From NCBI RefSeq assembly GCF_001540865.1, contig NC_033633.1, positions 1,075,130 through 1,139,129 on the forward strand: a stretch of DNA of 64,000 bases, written 5' to 3'. The notes under the pieces were generated by a model. The model worked only from the letters and a program-made list of their open reading frames with translations, did no database searches and was not told the origin of the DNA. The translations under genes and the position numbers were made by a program. This stretch comes from Ananas comosus (lineage: Eukaryota > Streptophyta > Magnoliopsida > Poales > Bromeliaceae). This document shows, piece by piece, positions 21,909 through 33,891 of this stretch. The first letter of the stretch is position 1. Each line of letters begins with the position of its first letter.

Positions 21909-22649
21909 TTACTTGGTATTCATCATGCTAAGAATAAGATTCAGGAGCTCACCTCTCAGCTCGCGAGCTGCATTTCCATCCACGTCCTTCCTCAAATCGG
22001 AGAACCACCTCTCTCCCTCTTCGTCCCTACGCCCCTTGCGATACCAATCGCACACCGCCATCGCGATCGCCAGAACGAAGAAACCGCAATCGTAGCCGTT
22101 GCCCTGCTGCGGCGTGGGGCCCTCGACGAGCCGCGCCTCGTCGTCCCCTTCGCCGACGAAGCCCTTGAGCGCGCCGTAGAGCCGCGCGGCGGGGCCGCGG
22201 TTCAGGCCGCGGCCGCTGTCGTGGTGGACGAACTCGCGCGCGGCGGCGTGGTATACGAGGAGGCTCCAGTGGGATCCGCCCTCGGCGAGGGCGACGTCGG
22301 GGTTGTCGTTGACGGCGAAGAGCGCGAGGTCGCGGTCGCGGAGGCGGAGGGGCTCCACGGCGTCGGCGGCGTCGGGTGCGTTGGCGATCCAGAAGGCGAC
22401 GGAGGGCGAGACGAGGAGGAGGCGATCGCCTCCGCGTCCACCGCCGCTGAGGATGTCGCCGGCGCCGGAGAAGGAGGAGGAGAGGTGGGCGAAGAAGAAG
22501 TCGATGAGGCGATCGTTGAGGTAGTGGGGGCCGCGGAGGATGGAGAGATCGGAGCGGCGAAGGACCACGTCGCCATAGCTGAGGATCTTATCGTCGGCGG
22601 AGGATGCAGCGGAGGTGGAGGTGGTGGGTTTGGAAATGGTGGGAGGCAT
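21909..22649 (-). CDS. NEDP1: NEDD8-specific protease 1 (Ulp1/C48 cysteine protease)
   Basis: Removes NEDD8 (RUB) from modified proteins and processes its precursor, in the family of DEN1/SENP8. Intronless, 246 residues, close to the size of plant and animal DEN1. The C48 catalytic set is visible: His127 in GGSHWSLL, Asp144 in HHDSGRG, Gln182 for the oxyanion hole and Cys188 in GYDCGFF. The substrate-side signature YGDVVLRRSDLSIL and GPHYLNDRLIDFFF at 25-54 is typical of NEDP1 rather than ESD4-type SUMO proteases, and there is no long N-terminal extension. The N-terminal 20 residues are Ser/Thr/Ala-rich. The start at 22649 gives the conserved region an in-frame lead with no earlier ATG needed. 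Divergent to TONNEAU1, 1.4 kb away. Confidence 0.92.
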   Translation of the reverse strand: MPPTISKPTTSTSAASSADDKILSYGDVVLRRSDLSILRGPHYLNDRLIDFFFAHLSSSFSGAGDILSGGGRGGDRLLLVSPSVAFWIANAPDAADAVEPLRLRDRDLALFAVNDNPDVALAEGGSHWSLLVYHAAAREFVHHDSGRGLNRGPAARLYGALKGFVGEGDDEARLVEGPTPQQGNGYDCGFFVLAIAMAVCDWYRKGRRDEEGERWFSDLRKDVDGNAARELRGELLNLILSMMNTK

Positions 22650-23966
22650 CGGGCGCGGAGGAGAAGGTCGAAGGAGGGAGAAGAGTGTGATTGGAATCGA
22701 ACGCTCTGGAAGGAATCAGAAGCTGGAGCTCGATTTTGGCCTGCTTCTTCTCTCCTAGACCGCGTCCACCACGTCACCTGTAGACCGTCCAATCCCTTAT
22801 ATCGTTTTATTTCTCACAATTATTCAATGTAGAATTAATTAATTTAATTAAAAAAGTTTATATTACAAGTACATTTTTTTAAAAAATAAAATACTATATT
22901 ATTTCTAGTTAGATCTGTTATTATTTTACATAACTCAGTTGAATTGATTTGAAATATACTTTATATGGTGTATTACTATGAAATAGACTATCTTCGAAAT
23001 TATTTTTTTTAAAAAAATTCTCTCAATTCAGTGCGCTAATAGACAGCATATTTTTTTATATTAAATCTCAAATCCAGTTCTAAGTTCTAACTCATTTCAT
23101 ATTTTAGATACTAAATAATTAAAAATAAAGGACAAAATGTAACGATCTAATTGTTTTTTTTTTTTTTCGGCTTCCACTATCTTTTAATAAAATATTTTTT
23201 TAGTTTAAAAAATAAATAAAAAAATTAGTTTAAAAAATAAATAAATAAAAATCAATGGATTGCTGGGTTTAGTGAGAAAAAGTTGTGGAGCTGTGGAAAG
23301 CAGTTCAAAAGGCGGTACACTGATGACATGGCAAACCAAGTCGTAGCAATACTCCATCTTTCACCAGTTTAAAATATTAATTCACAACTATTAAATTCAA
23401 ATCTGTTATTTTTTAAAGTAAAGAGGAATAAAACTTATCTGAACCAGTTTGAGTCGATTATCGAATCTTTTAAAATTTTAATTAGAGTATCTAACCTAAT
23501 ATAAATAAGTAAATAAATGACATTTACTTTCAAATATAAACTAATTATTTTTTAATAAATTTATAATTATAAAAATAACGTAAAGCATTTACTAATTAAA
23601 TATATAAAGATAAGCAATATTAAACGGTGTAAATCTAACCGAATAAAAAATTAGCAAAAAATAAATAATCCATTTAAAATGATTCATAACTAAGATATTT
23701 TAGATATGTTTTTACATATTTCAAATTTAAATTTTAATTCAGACATGCTAGGTACGTTTTTACACTTTTCAAACAAAAAGTTAAAAATGCAGTCACGTGA
23801 CAAGTCACACCGCTCCGCGCTTGCGCCGTGCGCACACGAGCGCGGCCGCTTCCGAGCTCCCGCTTATTAACCCAACCATTTACTCCTTTCTCTCGATCTC
23901 TCTCTCTCCTCGGGCGACGAACCCCCTCGCCACGGGGAAAGGAAAGGGAAAAGAGGTTTTGGGGTT

Positions 23967-24011
<45 letters not shown>

Positions 24012-24065
24012 CTCGCCGTAGCTTAGAGAGAAGGTGACGCAGGGAGGAGGGCGAAGCGCGGCGAC
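22650..24065. promoter_or_regulatory. Divergent intergenic region, NEDP1 and TON1
   Basis: AT-rich centre (22800-23780) with no gene seen, GC-rich at both edges where the two divergent genes start. A (CT)n tract at 23971-24008 sits about 60 bases before the TON1 start and is probably in its 5' UTR. No specific promoter element is claimed. Confidence 0.5.
23971..24008. repeat. (CT)n microsatellite in TON1 5' UTR
   Basis: About nineteen CT units upstream of the TON1 start codon. Confidence 0.85.
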
Positions 24066-27000
24066 ATGGACGACTACGCGAGGGAGATGATGGAGCTCAA
24101 GACCCTCGTCACACGCACCCTCGAGAAGAAGGGCGTACTCGCTAAGATTAGGGTATCCGCGATCGATCGCCTCCTCTTTTGTTCCCCACATTTTCCGTGA
24201 ATTAGGGTTTCGGATCTTCGTTGATCTCTTCAAATATGCTTTCGTATCGTTGTCGGTTCTAGATCTCGTCGCGGATCAGTGTGTGACTATGGTTTGATTT
24301 GTGTTTTCAAGCAATTATCTAAGTGATGGTGCTTTAGGGTTTTGAACTTGTGCTGGGATTTCGTGTGGTTCAGTATTAAGTAGTGAGTTTGGGATTGGTA
24401 AGGAGGAATGCTGCAGTACGGCGGCCTAATTCTGGTAGATCTTGTCGTCGAATTGATTTGTCTTTGCTTGTGATTTGATAGGATATGATTTGTGCTTGAT
24501 GACGAAGTTCAGTAAAATGCATGCCTAGAATACATTTTCCTTTTGGGTTATTGTGTTTCTCTGCTGCTTTTTGAATTGATTACCATAGAGAGAAGAACAG
24601 GCTAAGGATCATACATCTGTAGACAGCAAGTCACATTGCTTTAGTACTTCTTTTAAAAAAAAGAGAGAATGACATTGGAATTTGCTGCTCTTTTAAAAAA
24701 AGGACATGGAAAAATTGCTGTACAATCTCAAATTTATTTAGGCTGTGAAGCATTGCTAAAGATGTTGTTGAAGTAAAACTTCATAATCACAATTTTGAAG
24801 CGCCTATTTTGGTATTACCCGATTATATCCTCTCTAGTCATGTCTCATTAAAATAACTAACTTCTATTTGGTGCTTTGTGCTGAACTTCGCTAGGCTGAG
24901 CTTAGGGCAAGCGTGTTTGAGGCCATTGAAGAAGAGGATCGAAATCTTGAAAACGAAGAAGGCGTGAATCCTGCATTACTTGGTAGTTGCAATGATCGAG
25001 CAAAGCAGTTGCATGCCTCTCCTTCAGGTTTGAGCTTATTATCTTCACCAATGTGATGATTCATTTCTTGTTTATCTTTTGCTGTTGTTAGCGCATATTA
25101 TATAGGCTGATTGTCAGGTATGACAGTGTACTTGGTTCTCTTGGCAGCGCGAGGCTAATTGGAGCTTTAGCCATTGCAGCTGGCATTTAGATTTTCAGAA
25201 TGTTTTTCTGAGTCCAATTGTGTGAAATAAATCTGAATGCGCGATCTGGTGGCTGCTTTATAGTCATAGAATTTTAGTAGTTGAAATGGGATAATTTATC
25301 ATGGTAGGTATTTTGTGGTTCTTCTTTTTCCTACTAATTTTGTATTATTTGGCCAAGGACAAGAACCTATCACAACAAATTTTACCAAATCTATGAATAG
25401 TTGTCAATAGATTATCATCTAACATGGACACTTGCAATAGGATACTTGTTTTAATCCTCCTTGCATTGAGAAAAAAGTTATCCTGAATTTTTCTTACAGG
25501 AAGACTATTGGAAGCACTGATCTGTGAGTACTTGGAATGGGCCCAACTAGGTCACACGTTAAAAGTTTATTTGCCCGAGTGTAACTTGGTAATCATGTAA
25601 TCTCTCAACTGTTTTCAATCCTCCTAGTTGAACAATATTTGGTATTGTACAGAAGAAGAGTAGTTATTTGCACCTTTATGTTTTGTAATCCAGCCAAAGG
25701 ACTTCTGGAAGGCTGAATTGAGGGATTTTAATAGCAAAAATGGATCTGACTCAGAGAGAAGTCCCGAAAGTGGGCCGATGCTTCTCGATGTTCTTGAAGG
25801 ATATTTAAAATTTGAGGTTTGCTCTTCCCTGTTTCTTCTTCTTCTTCTTCTTCTTCTTCTTTTTGTTGGATTTTGATTGTGAAACTGAAATTACTGCAGC
25901 TGAGAATTTAGTTCATCTGTGAAAGTTGATGAACGTGTCTTCTAGCAATTTTATATTGTAGAACATGTCATACAGTTGCCTAATTTTGTTTTGCTGGATA
26001 CTTGTATATCATCACTCTGGATACTTGTATATCATCACTCTGGAGATATTGCAGTCTACCTGTATTTCGCTTTCAGGTCTCATGGTTTCCCACAGTATTT
26101 TGGTCTCTGTAAATAATATCTCTTTCTCTGAGAAGGTCAGAAGAATAACTATTTGAAGCTTATTATCACTGTGCAATTTTAGCGTTCAGATGTAGCTTAT
26201 GTTGATATGTAACTATGATAATTCTTAATTTATGTATAAATTGGTGTGAAATATCATAATAGTGCAAATTGAGAACTTGGGAGTGTAGAATTACGTGAAG
26301 GATATGAGCATTATTATTATCTTCACATGAGCATATAAAAATATAACCCGTCTTTTATTTTGTCTTCAAAATTTGTGTGCTAGGTGTATTGGTACTGTGG
26401 AACTGTGAACACTTAGTTAGGAACTGTGATCTTTTCTAGCATGTATACAATATTTTGCATTTAAATTTTGCTAGACATGTATTGATTAACTAACATGAAT
26501 TATGGACTAATTAATTAGCCCCTAACCATGTCTAAAATAGAAGATTGCCAATGCCAGAAAATAGTTAGGAAAGAAACAGCAACTTTGTCATTTGTTGTAC
26601 AATCCTCCTGTTAAAAAGCATCTTTTTATTGGGAGGTGATTGAGGAAGCTTTCACTTTCTTTCCTTCATGTTAATTATCAGTATGGCCAAAATGAAATCT
26701 TTCATGAACTGTTACTTGAGGGTTAATGTTTTCTCTCCAAAGGAAATGTCTGAAATGATTACATTTCATTCTTGTGCATAATATGGTTCTTACTGATTGA
26801 CATATTAAAAATGTTAGAACACATTCATGGCTCAATTTTTGTTTTAATCTGTTTATTAATTATGATTTTTTGTTAAAGAATTTATCGCAAGGAAGGATGC
26901 CTGGAAGGAGAATAATTAACCCGGAGACTGACTCAGTATCAAACACAGAATCTAGAAACATCCGGAGGCCGTCATCTTCCTCTGCTGTTGGAGGTTTGCC

Positions 27001-27774
27001 TCCATTAGGAAGGTAAATTTGAACTTATGCTTTTATTATGATTCTAAGTTTAGGACTAGCGTGGACAGTTCTCTTATAAAGCATATTGTTTTGCCTTTTT
27101 TGGATATCAGGCCTGTCGTAGCTATGCAGTCATCAGGTAATTGATATATAATCTTTATGCTACCTGTTCTTGTCTTGTGTTACCATTTTATTTTAAACCT
27201 TCTTCTCTCAGATCGAAGATTGGGTTCTTCGGTACCGAATTTTCGGAAGGATGAGTACAACTGGAGATATGATGCTGATGATATTTCTGAGGAGGTGATT
27301 CGAGCATCAAATGCTTTAGAGCACATTCAACTGGACAGAAAACCTCGGAACTTAACTACATCTTGGAGGTAATTTTGCACTTGACCCTTTTCTTCTTCTT
27401 TCCTCCCCTTCCACCAACTTCTTTAAGGTATATGTGCATTTTGTCGCCTCTATTAGTATTCCGCTAGGTGATATCTATCAACCTGCTCATTGTTCAGTGG
27501 GGTTGAGTGATGATTTTAAACTGCCGCCTCCGTCAGTATTGCACTAGCTGACATCGATCACCTTGCCCATAGGTCAATGGGGTTTAGCACAGGTCTTAAA
27601 ATTTGTGTTTAATAATGCAAAAACTTGTGATGTTTGAAGGAGTTTTCCTGCATATTTAGCTTCATCTTATTATTGAACTTCTTTTTGTAAAGCATGTCCT
27701 GAGGAGATTTACCTATTTGCAGGCACGCCGGTGATGGTATTATGGAGGACGATGCTAAAGCCGATCATCGCTAA
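24066..27774 (+). CDS. TON1: TONNEAU1 (FOP/LisH-domain microtubule-organising protein)
   Basis: A component of the TTP complex (TON1, TRM, PP2A with FASS) at the plant cortex; it is needed for the preprophase band and for ordered cortical microtubules, and is related to human centrosomal FOP. Exons from splice sites: 24066-24152, 24895-25027, 25500-25588, 25694-25816, 26879-27012, 27111-27136, 27212-27368, 27723-27774. They total 801 nt, 266 aa, against about 260 in Arabidopsis. The start MDDYAREMMELKTLVTRTLE matches the highly conserved TON1 N-terminus, followed by KKGVLAKIRAELRASVFEAI and the LisH-like segment RLLEALICEYLEWAQLGHTL. The C-terminal third is Ser/Arg-rich linker and a conserved EVIRASNALEHIQLDRK. 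The exon 5 acceptor is an unusual AAAG. No frameshift. Confidence 0.95.
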
Positions 27775-28106
27775 TGTCAAATTTTCGGTTTGTTGCTCTA
27801 ATCCTAATCCCTTTTCATCTCTCTACTTGTGTGAATGATATTAGAATGTATTGACTGGTCCTTGCAAGATTATTACTGCTGTTGGTTAGTTGGGTGCCTT
27901 CTCTTTGTTGCAATTTAACTTCAGATGGTCATGTAAGCTGATAATTTGTGATTTTTTTACGCATGCCGATTTTCCATTCTCTATAGGGAGCCATCCAGGA
28001 ATCTCTATGATCAGTATAACTAGCAATAAGTTTGGAACATCCTTATATATGTGCAGCATTTGTATATCTGTGCAACCATTTGCTTTATCCACCCTTCATG
28101 CATCTC

Positions 28107-28219
28107 ATGGTTTGATAGTTGGTACCTGAAGGCTAGTTGCTTCGTATTTTTAGCTAAGTTCATTTCTAAAAAATAAATAAATAAATGAAATGGTATTAAG
28201 CGACCATTTTCTCATAAAA
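28107..28219 (+). mobile_element. SINE fragment, 5'-truncated
   Basis: Shares TTGATAGTTGGTACC, the TTTTAGCTAAGTTCATTTCT body and the AAATGAAATGGTATTAAGC end with the SINE family at 110-4128, but box A is missing. Confidence 0.5.
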
Positions 28220-29398
28220 GAAATATTATGTAAGATGCACGTTGTTAGGGGTGCAGTGTTCACAGGTGCATCAGGTCCAGTCAATAAGTTCTCCATCATT
28301 ATCAGGCGCTCTTTCCGTGCGTTGCACCGTATTGTGGTTCTTTTTTATAATGATGAATATGAGAAAAATTCTTTAGGCCTTTTTCTTCTTATGCGGCCGG
28401 CTAATGATGGAAACCAAAGACTCTGTAAAACCCAACACGTTGGTCTCCACCGGCCATTGCCAATGTCATAGTCGAAGGCCCTCTTTACCAAGTCTCTATG
28501 CTTGGGTCGCTACAGTAGTGGTTACTTTGTTCTTTCCATTTCTCCCGTGTTATTAATGAGTGGAACGAAGAGGTAGAACATTAGGGACCTGTTTGTTTCT
28601 GGGAAAATGGAAGCAGGAAAGTCTTTTTCGGCCGTTGTTGTGTTCGTCCTAAATTAAATTTCTCCGTAACATAAATTTTTTTAAAATACCGTAATTGATT
28701 TTATTCTGGATAGTGTCCAAGTCCAATATAGGATAAAAACGTGAAAAATAATAAACTGATCGACTGGTGAAACTTTTTTTCATTCTTAATTGTGTTGTTA
28801 TAAAAATTTTATAGTCAAATAAAATAAAAAATAAATAATTGCAGATTTAGTATCATTGGTTTTTAAAAATCAAATACATTGAAAGGGTTAATTTGAAAAT
28901 GATTTGTGGACAAAATAAACAGTCCTATACTCTCCTGGCAACGTCTACATCCCCTGTCACTGTCTTCTTTGCTGGAGGAAGTTTACAGGTTATAATGCCA
29001 CATTTATACCACGTCATCAATAATAAATAATTTAACTCTTGAATTCTAAAAATTTTTCTTTTGCTGGTGCTTAGTTGGGGAGCATTTACTGGTGAAATTC
29101 ACGTTGGTTACGTGCAATGCCTTGTTAAGATTCTCCATTTTATGGAAGGGGTTTTTTCCCTTTTTTTTTTTTGGTTTCTTTCTTTGTATTTGTCGAACAA
29201 TTCCAAAATGTTCAATATTTTGACTGGTTGATCAGGAACTTAAATGTATGAATTCACAAAGTTTAATTTTAAATTTAATTTAATACATTCCACTCTAAGG
29301 CGAGTCCGGAGTCCGGACCCAAACACGACATATTGCGTGAAATTTGAGTCCGTATCGGATCCAGACCTGTTAAATATTAAATTATATGTATTAATCTT

Positions 29399-30001
29399 AG
29401 GACTTGTTTGGTTCAAGGGTGGAATTGAAATGAATAATGAAATGAGAATGAATTGGAATGGTAATTGAAATGACCTACTCCCCCAAAACGTTTGGTTTAT
29501 TTGTAGATTGGGAATCGGAATGAATTATTCATATTTTATTGTTTGGTTCGTATAAACTAAAAAAATTATAGGATACTATAATACTAATTTTACTCTCAAA
29601 TATAAATTTATATTATTTAAAATTTATGAAAAATATAATACTATTCTCTAATAAATTTTTCAAAAAAAATATCAAATTTATTTTTAAAAACTTTTATTGA
29701 TGTGGTTTAGGGATAGGGTTTTGAGAGAGGATAGGTTTTTTTTTTTTTTTTGATGAGAAATGGGTGAAGAGAAGGAGGGAGAGATGGTCACATGAGCTTC
29801 GAGAACTTAGTGGGCTTTCGGAATGAAATCTCAATCCGGACTAGAAGACTGGAATTAAGTTGAAGACTAATGGGTCATTTTCATTCCAGTCCGAAATAGA
29901 AATCTCAAATCGATTCATGCGAACCAAATAAAACTAATCAAATTTTAATCAAATTAATTTTCATTTCATACCCAAAATGGATGAACCAAACCAGCACTCA
30001 A
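29399..30001. mobile_element. MITE-like element with TTTGGTTCA inverted ends
   Basis: Left end GGACTTGTTTGGTTCAAGGG and the reverse complement of the right end (GAGTGCTGGTTTGGTTCATC) form imperfect inverted repeats, and subterminal GAAATGAA motifs occur on both sides. No transposase. Target duplication not resolved, so superfamily is open. Confidence 0.45.
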
Positions 30002-30272
30002 GGTAATGGCTATTCGAGCCGTATATGATCCGGGTCCGAAATTCCGCCGCCCCTAGTTTTTAGTCTCTACTCGCAAATCCACGCTGCGAAGTCGTCGCTC
30101 CACTGACCGCTTCCGCCATCCTTCTTGGTATGCAAGCAAGCGAGTGCGCTTTTCGGGCCCACTTCCTCCTCTCCGGCCCCACACCCCCTCCCCTCCCCTC
30201 CCCTACCCTCCCTTTATCAACACCCCCACCCCGCGCTTTCGCTCTCCTCCTCCTCCTCCTACTCCACCGCGT

Positions 30273-30310
<38 letters not shown>

Positions 30311-30318
30311 TCTCTCTC
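30273..30318. repeat. (CT)n microsatellite upstream of the small gene
   Basis: CT units with one TAT interruption, ending eleven bases before the start codon at 30329; probably 5' UTR. Confidence 0.85.
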
Positions 30319-30328
30319 AGCTCCATTA

Positions 30329-30565
30329 ATGGCGGCTCACGCAGCTCCCTCCTACCCAGGGAACAAGCCCTCGGGGAATCCCTACCCTCGGAGGGGCCAG
30401 ATCAAGGCCAGGATCGTCCGCGACCTCATCTCCGCCGTCGCCTCCATCGCCGGCCGATGGATGTCCGCTGCTGCGGCGGAGCACGCCGGAGTCAGCCGCA
30501 GCGCCGCCGCCGCCGATGTCTCCGCCGCCCCTCCGCCGGAGCAACTCCCGATGGCCGTCGTCTGA
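30329..30565 (+). CDS. Small basic plant protein of unknown function, 78 aa
   Basis: A 78-residue intronless frame starting MAAHAAPSYPGNKPSGNPYP. The core NPYPRRGQIKARIVRDLIS is basic and looks like the conserved motif of a small plant-specific protein family whose role I do not know. It is followed by a short amphipathic stretch and an Ala/Pro-rich tail ending in QLPMAVV. No signal peptide or membrane span is visible. An upstream in-frame ATG at 30125 would add only translated CT repeats, so 30329 is preferred. The GC-rich composition and the CT tract before the start are like the other genuine genes here. I rate it real because composition and motif agree, but identity is from memory of similar proteins only. 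Confidence 0.65.
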   Translation: MAAHAAPSYPGNKPSGNPYPRRGQIKARIVRDLISAVASIAGRWMSAAAAEHAGVSRSAAAADVSAAPPPEQLPMAVV

Positions 30566-30594
30566 CTCGCAGAAACGGAACCCTAATTCGACCC

Positions 30595-30632
<38 letters not shown>

Positions 30633-31711
30633 GTATCTCGTTGCTGATTATTTTATCCGATGCAACGGAAGAAGAAGAAAAGGGAGCGAGAGAGCGATTT
30701 GATGATTCGAATTTCTGTGGCTTGTGTTATTATTTTCATACATATTCCGCAGAATTATTCTAATTTTTGTTCTTTTTCTCTTTTTTGGGTAGGGATAATT
30801 CTCTGTTGCTGATGTTTTTATAAGTATCAGAGGGTCTTTTTCCTTTTTCCTTTTTCCTTTTTCTTTTTTCTTTTTTCTTTTTTCTTTTTTTCGAATTTTC
30901 AGTTCATATAGTCTTTTTTAAACTAGTTTTAGGTAAGTGGGGGGCGATCTCTGTTGCTGTTGTTTGTTTTCGATTCAGAGGTTTGAGGTTTTAGTCATTA
31001 CCTCTGTTGTGTTATTACATATGTATGTTTAGTGTGCTCGTATGTAACTTAGTTCTAATACTTTCTTCTTTTTTTTTTGCATCATCTTTTGTTGAGTTTT
31101 TTTTTGTTTTAATATTTGAATCTATTGAATTTCCCATGCGCACAAAGAAATTTGCTTCAAAACATAGCATAGAGATGAAAGCAAAAAAATAATAATAATA
31201 ATAATCTTAAGTGTGTTTTTTTTTCCATATTAAATGATCACCAAGCATGTTTAATTAGTGAGCGAAATTGCAATTAAATTAGAGCTGAACTATCATAATA
31301 AAGCATAGTTCTTTTATTTTTCATTTAAATTTTTTACCTTAATATTGATATTAATGTAGTCACATGAATTATATAAAATATATCGATCGAGTTCGTAAAA
31401 GTAAACAGGGCAATTAACTTTTGAAGTATCAGAATCATAAAATGACACAGATCACATAAACTAAAAAGATTATATAGTAAAATTATAACTTTTAATATTA
31501 GATAGTTGAATCATAATAGATAATCTATTCAGATAAGTTTCGATTTAAAATAGTAAGATTCAATACCACTTTTCTTTTCAGGAGCAAATACTATAAGAAA
31601 ATTAGATCTCTCTTTCTCCATTTATTGGTTCAATACCAACGAATATTTTGGGAAAAATATTCAGCCAATCAAATGAAAGGCTTACTAATTCCGAGTCCTC
31701 TCCACTAATAA
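30566..31711. other. Small-gene 3' flank, no gene seen
   Basis: A (TC)n tract at 30597-30630 just after the stop is followed by T-rich sequence with a TTTTTCC/TTTTTTC run at 30838-30890, then AT-rich intergenic DNA. No further gene recognised. Confidence 0.6.
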
Positions 31712-32870
31712 TTTTTTTTTTTTTTTTATTTGAAACCAGGTACAGGGTCCAGAAGATAGGAAAGAGAACAGAGCCAAGACCAGCTCAAATACAAGTATGT
31801 TAGTAACCAACTAAAAGAGATAGCACTCGAACCAGAGACAAAGGATTAGAAGTAGACGACAATCTTAACTTCCTATCGCAGAGACAAAGGATTAGAAGTA
31901 GACGACGATCTTAACTTCCTATCGCTGAGACCCATTGCCTGACCGTGTCATTGATTACTCTTGCCAGATTTTCGCTCCATTGTACCTTGTTATCGAATAA
32001 TCTCCTATTTCGCTCTTTTCATAACTTCCAACATCCCGCTGCGACGCAGAGATCAAAACTCTTTTTTGGTTCCCCTGTTAATAAATTTCTCGAGCAGCAC
32101 CAGCGAGCCGCTAACCCACCTGGTGAGGTGGACATCTGATGTTGCGCTGTAGAAGCAAAACGCAACAACAGAATCCACATTGATTTGGCATAGTAGCAGT
32201 CTAACAGAAGATGCTCCATTGTTTCAGAGTTTGAATTGCAAAGCACACAAACAGATGGACCGTACCAACCACGCTTGGCTAGAGCGTCGGCTGTCAACAT
32301 CTTATTTCTCGCTGCAAGCCATAAGAAAAATTTGACTCTAAGAGGTACCTTCAATATCCACAGAAAGGGGATTTGGCGGTTGTTGATTCCGTCATAGATC
32401 AGGAAATCATAGGCGCTTCGTGCAGTAAATCGTCTAGATATATTCCATCGCCAGGAAATCAAGTCCGAAGAAGGCTACGAAAGAACCAAATTGCTAATCA
32501 AATTGGCAAGTTGATTAAGGTCCAGACATACTTCGGATTGTTCCGGTGTGCAGAAACCCAGATTTTGTTGCGACCCAAAGCGTTGAATCCACTTATTGAC
32601 TGAGAGATGGTTGCGGGTTGCAGCTGCAAAGAGGTTGGGAAAGCGGTTCCTTGGGATAAGATCCCCACACCATTTCGCGTTCTAGAAAGATGCTAACTTC
32701 CCACTACCTAGAGAAAAGTTGACCGATGTAAGGAACGGAGCAGCAAGCTTGAGCAAACGCGGTTAGGTCCAGTACTCGACGTTTGTAGTGTTTTTGCATT
32801 AGTAGCTGGACCCCTGGCAAGTTTTGAGAGTTGTAGAAGCTCCGAAGACCCTTCATTGCTAATCAAATTT
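31712..32870 (-). mobile_element. LINE 3' remnant with reverse-transcriptase zinc-binding region
   Basis: On the minus strand, 32462-32019 encodes a zf-RVT-type segment: FTARSAYDFL, LKVPLRVKFFLWLAARNKML, LAKRGWYGPSVCVLCNS and a Cys-Cys-His-Cys cluster through TMEHLLLDC. Further 5' on the same strand are RFPNLFAAATRNHLSVNKW-like residues in another frame. These are typical of the C-terminal region of plant non-LTR retrotransposon polyproteins. A T run at 31711-31727 would be the A tail of the minus-strand element. Frames are broken, and reverse transcriptase itself is absent, so this is a dead 5'-truncated copy. Confidence 0.75.
31833..31924. repeat. 46-bp tandem duplication near the LINE 3' end
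   Basis: Two units, 31833-31878 and 31879-31924, each starting CAGAGACAAAGGATTAGAAG and differing at one visible position. They lie in the 3' untranslated part of the LINE remnant. Confidence 0.85.
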
Positions 32871-33400
32871 CTCAGTCAATTAAAAAAAACAATTAAATTA
32901 GCTACCCTTTATTCACCAATAATGCATTATTGACTGAGGGTTGTCTCTAATCTAATAATTTAATAATTATCATAACAATTTCTAATAATTGTTGACACTT
33001 TGGCTCCGCATTACATTTCGTCCTAATCAACATTATATTAAATTAAATTAAATAATAATTATTTTTCAAAAATTTAAATTAGAAGAAAACGGTAATTTCA
33101 CGTTGGGAAAGATGTAAACTTAATTAAATGAGAGGAAATATCACAAGTCGAACGAAATTTGAACTCAGAACCTTCTGCTTTAATATCATGTTAAATAATA
33201 TAAAATAACTATTTAAAAAAAAAAAACAATAATTTTTATATATTTTTTTATTTAATAATATATACCCAAGGTTTTAAAATCTACTCGTGCCAATACTATA
33301 AATAAAATATTTCAAATAAGTAAAATAACTGTACTCAGTAAATGATCACGCATTAATGATCGCGCGCGTTGAACACTACACGAAAGTCAAATGAAGTAAT
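32871..33400. other. AT-rich spacer, nothing recognised
   Basis: Spacer between the LINE remnant and the copia 5' LTR. No open frame of interest or clear repeat. Confidence 0.6.
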
Positions 33401-33779
33401 TGTTGGATGTAACCCGCCTAATTTATTCAATGTGATATATAAAAATACAGTCAATCTATTCTAGTCGATATATAAAAATACGGTAGATTTAACGGTTATG
33501 ATGTATCTAAACACATCCTTAATATATGGATGTAATTTAACATTTTTACATTAAATTATATATAAACATATGACATACAAGAATTTTAATTTAACCATAA
33601 TTTAATTTTCTGTGATAGCTCTATTTTCAATAATAAAAAAATTAGACTCAAAACGTCTCGCTCTTTTACATATTGCGAACGAGGATAAACCACAAGCAAG
33701 AATTACCGTCTATAATTCGGGTACAAAAATCGAAATCACAGCAGAAGATACGATTTTAGTTTTTAATAAAGTTTTAACA
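33401..33779 (+). repeat. Copia 5' LTR
   Basis: 379 bp, TGTTGGATGT...GTTTTAACA. More AT-rich than its partner at 37013, as expected from deamination of methylated cytosines. Confidence 0.85.
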
Positions 33780-33891
33780 TTTGATATCAAAGCCATATCT
33801 TTCGCCAAATTTTCATTTTTATATATTCCTTTTGATTTTTTTTTTATTAAAAATAAATAAATAAATAATTTTGTCGATTGGTTTGCATTAA

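Larger units (their letters stand above)
27775..30328. other. TON1 3' flank and intergenic region
   Basis: Begins with the TON1 3' UTR. No protein gene recognised. It contains a decayed SINE piece at 28107-28219, a MITE-like element at 29399-30001 and a short GC-richer block (28230-28480) that I do not recognise. The last 200 bases are C/T-rich and lead into the small gene at 30329. Confidence 0.5.

Noticed and set aside
21885..22832. A 315-codon plus-strand frame opposite the NEDD8 protease
   Set aside because: The minus-strand frame has the full catalytic set of a Ulp1 protease; the plus frame is an antisense shadow without motifs.
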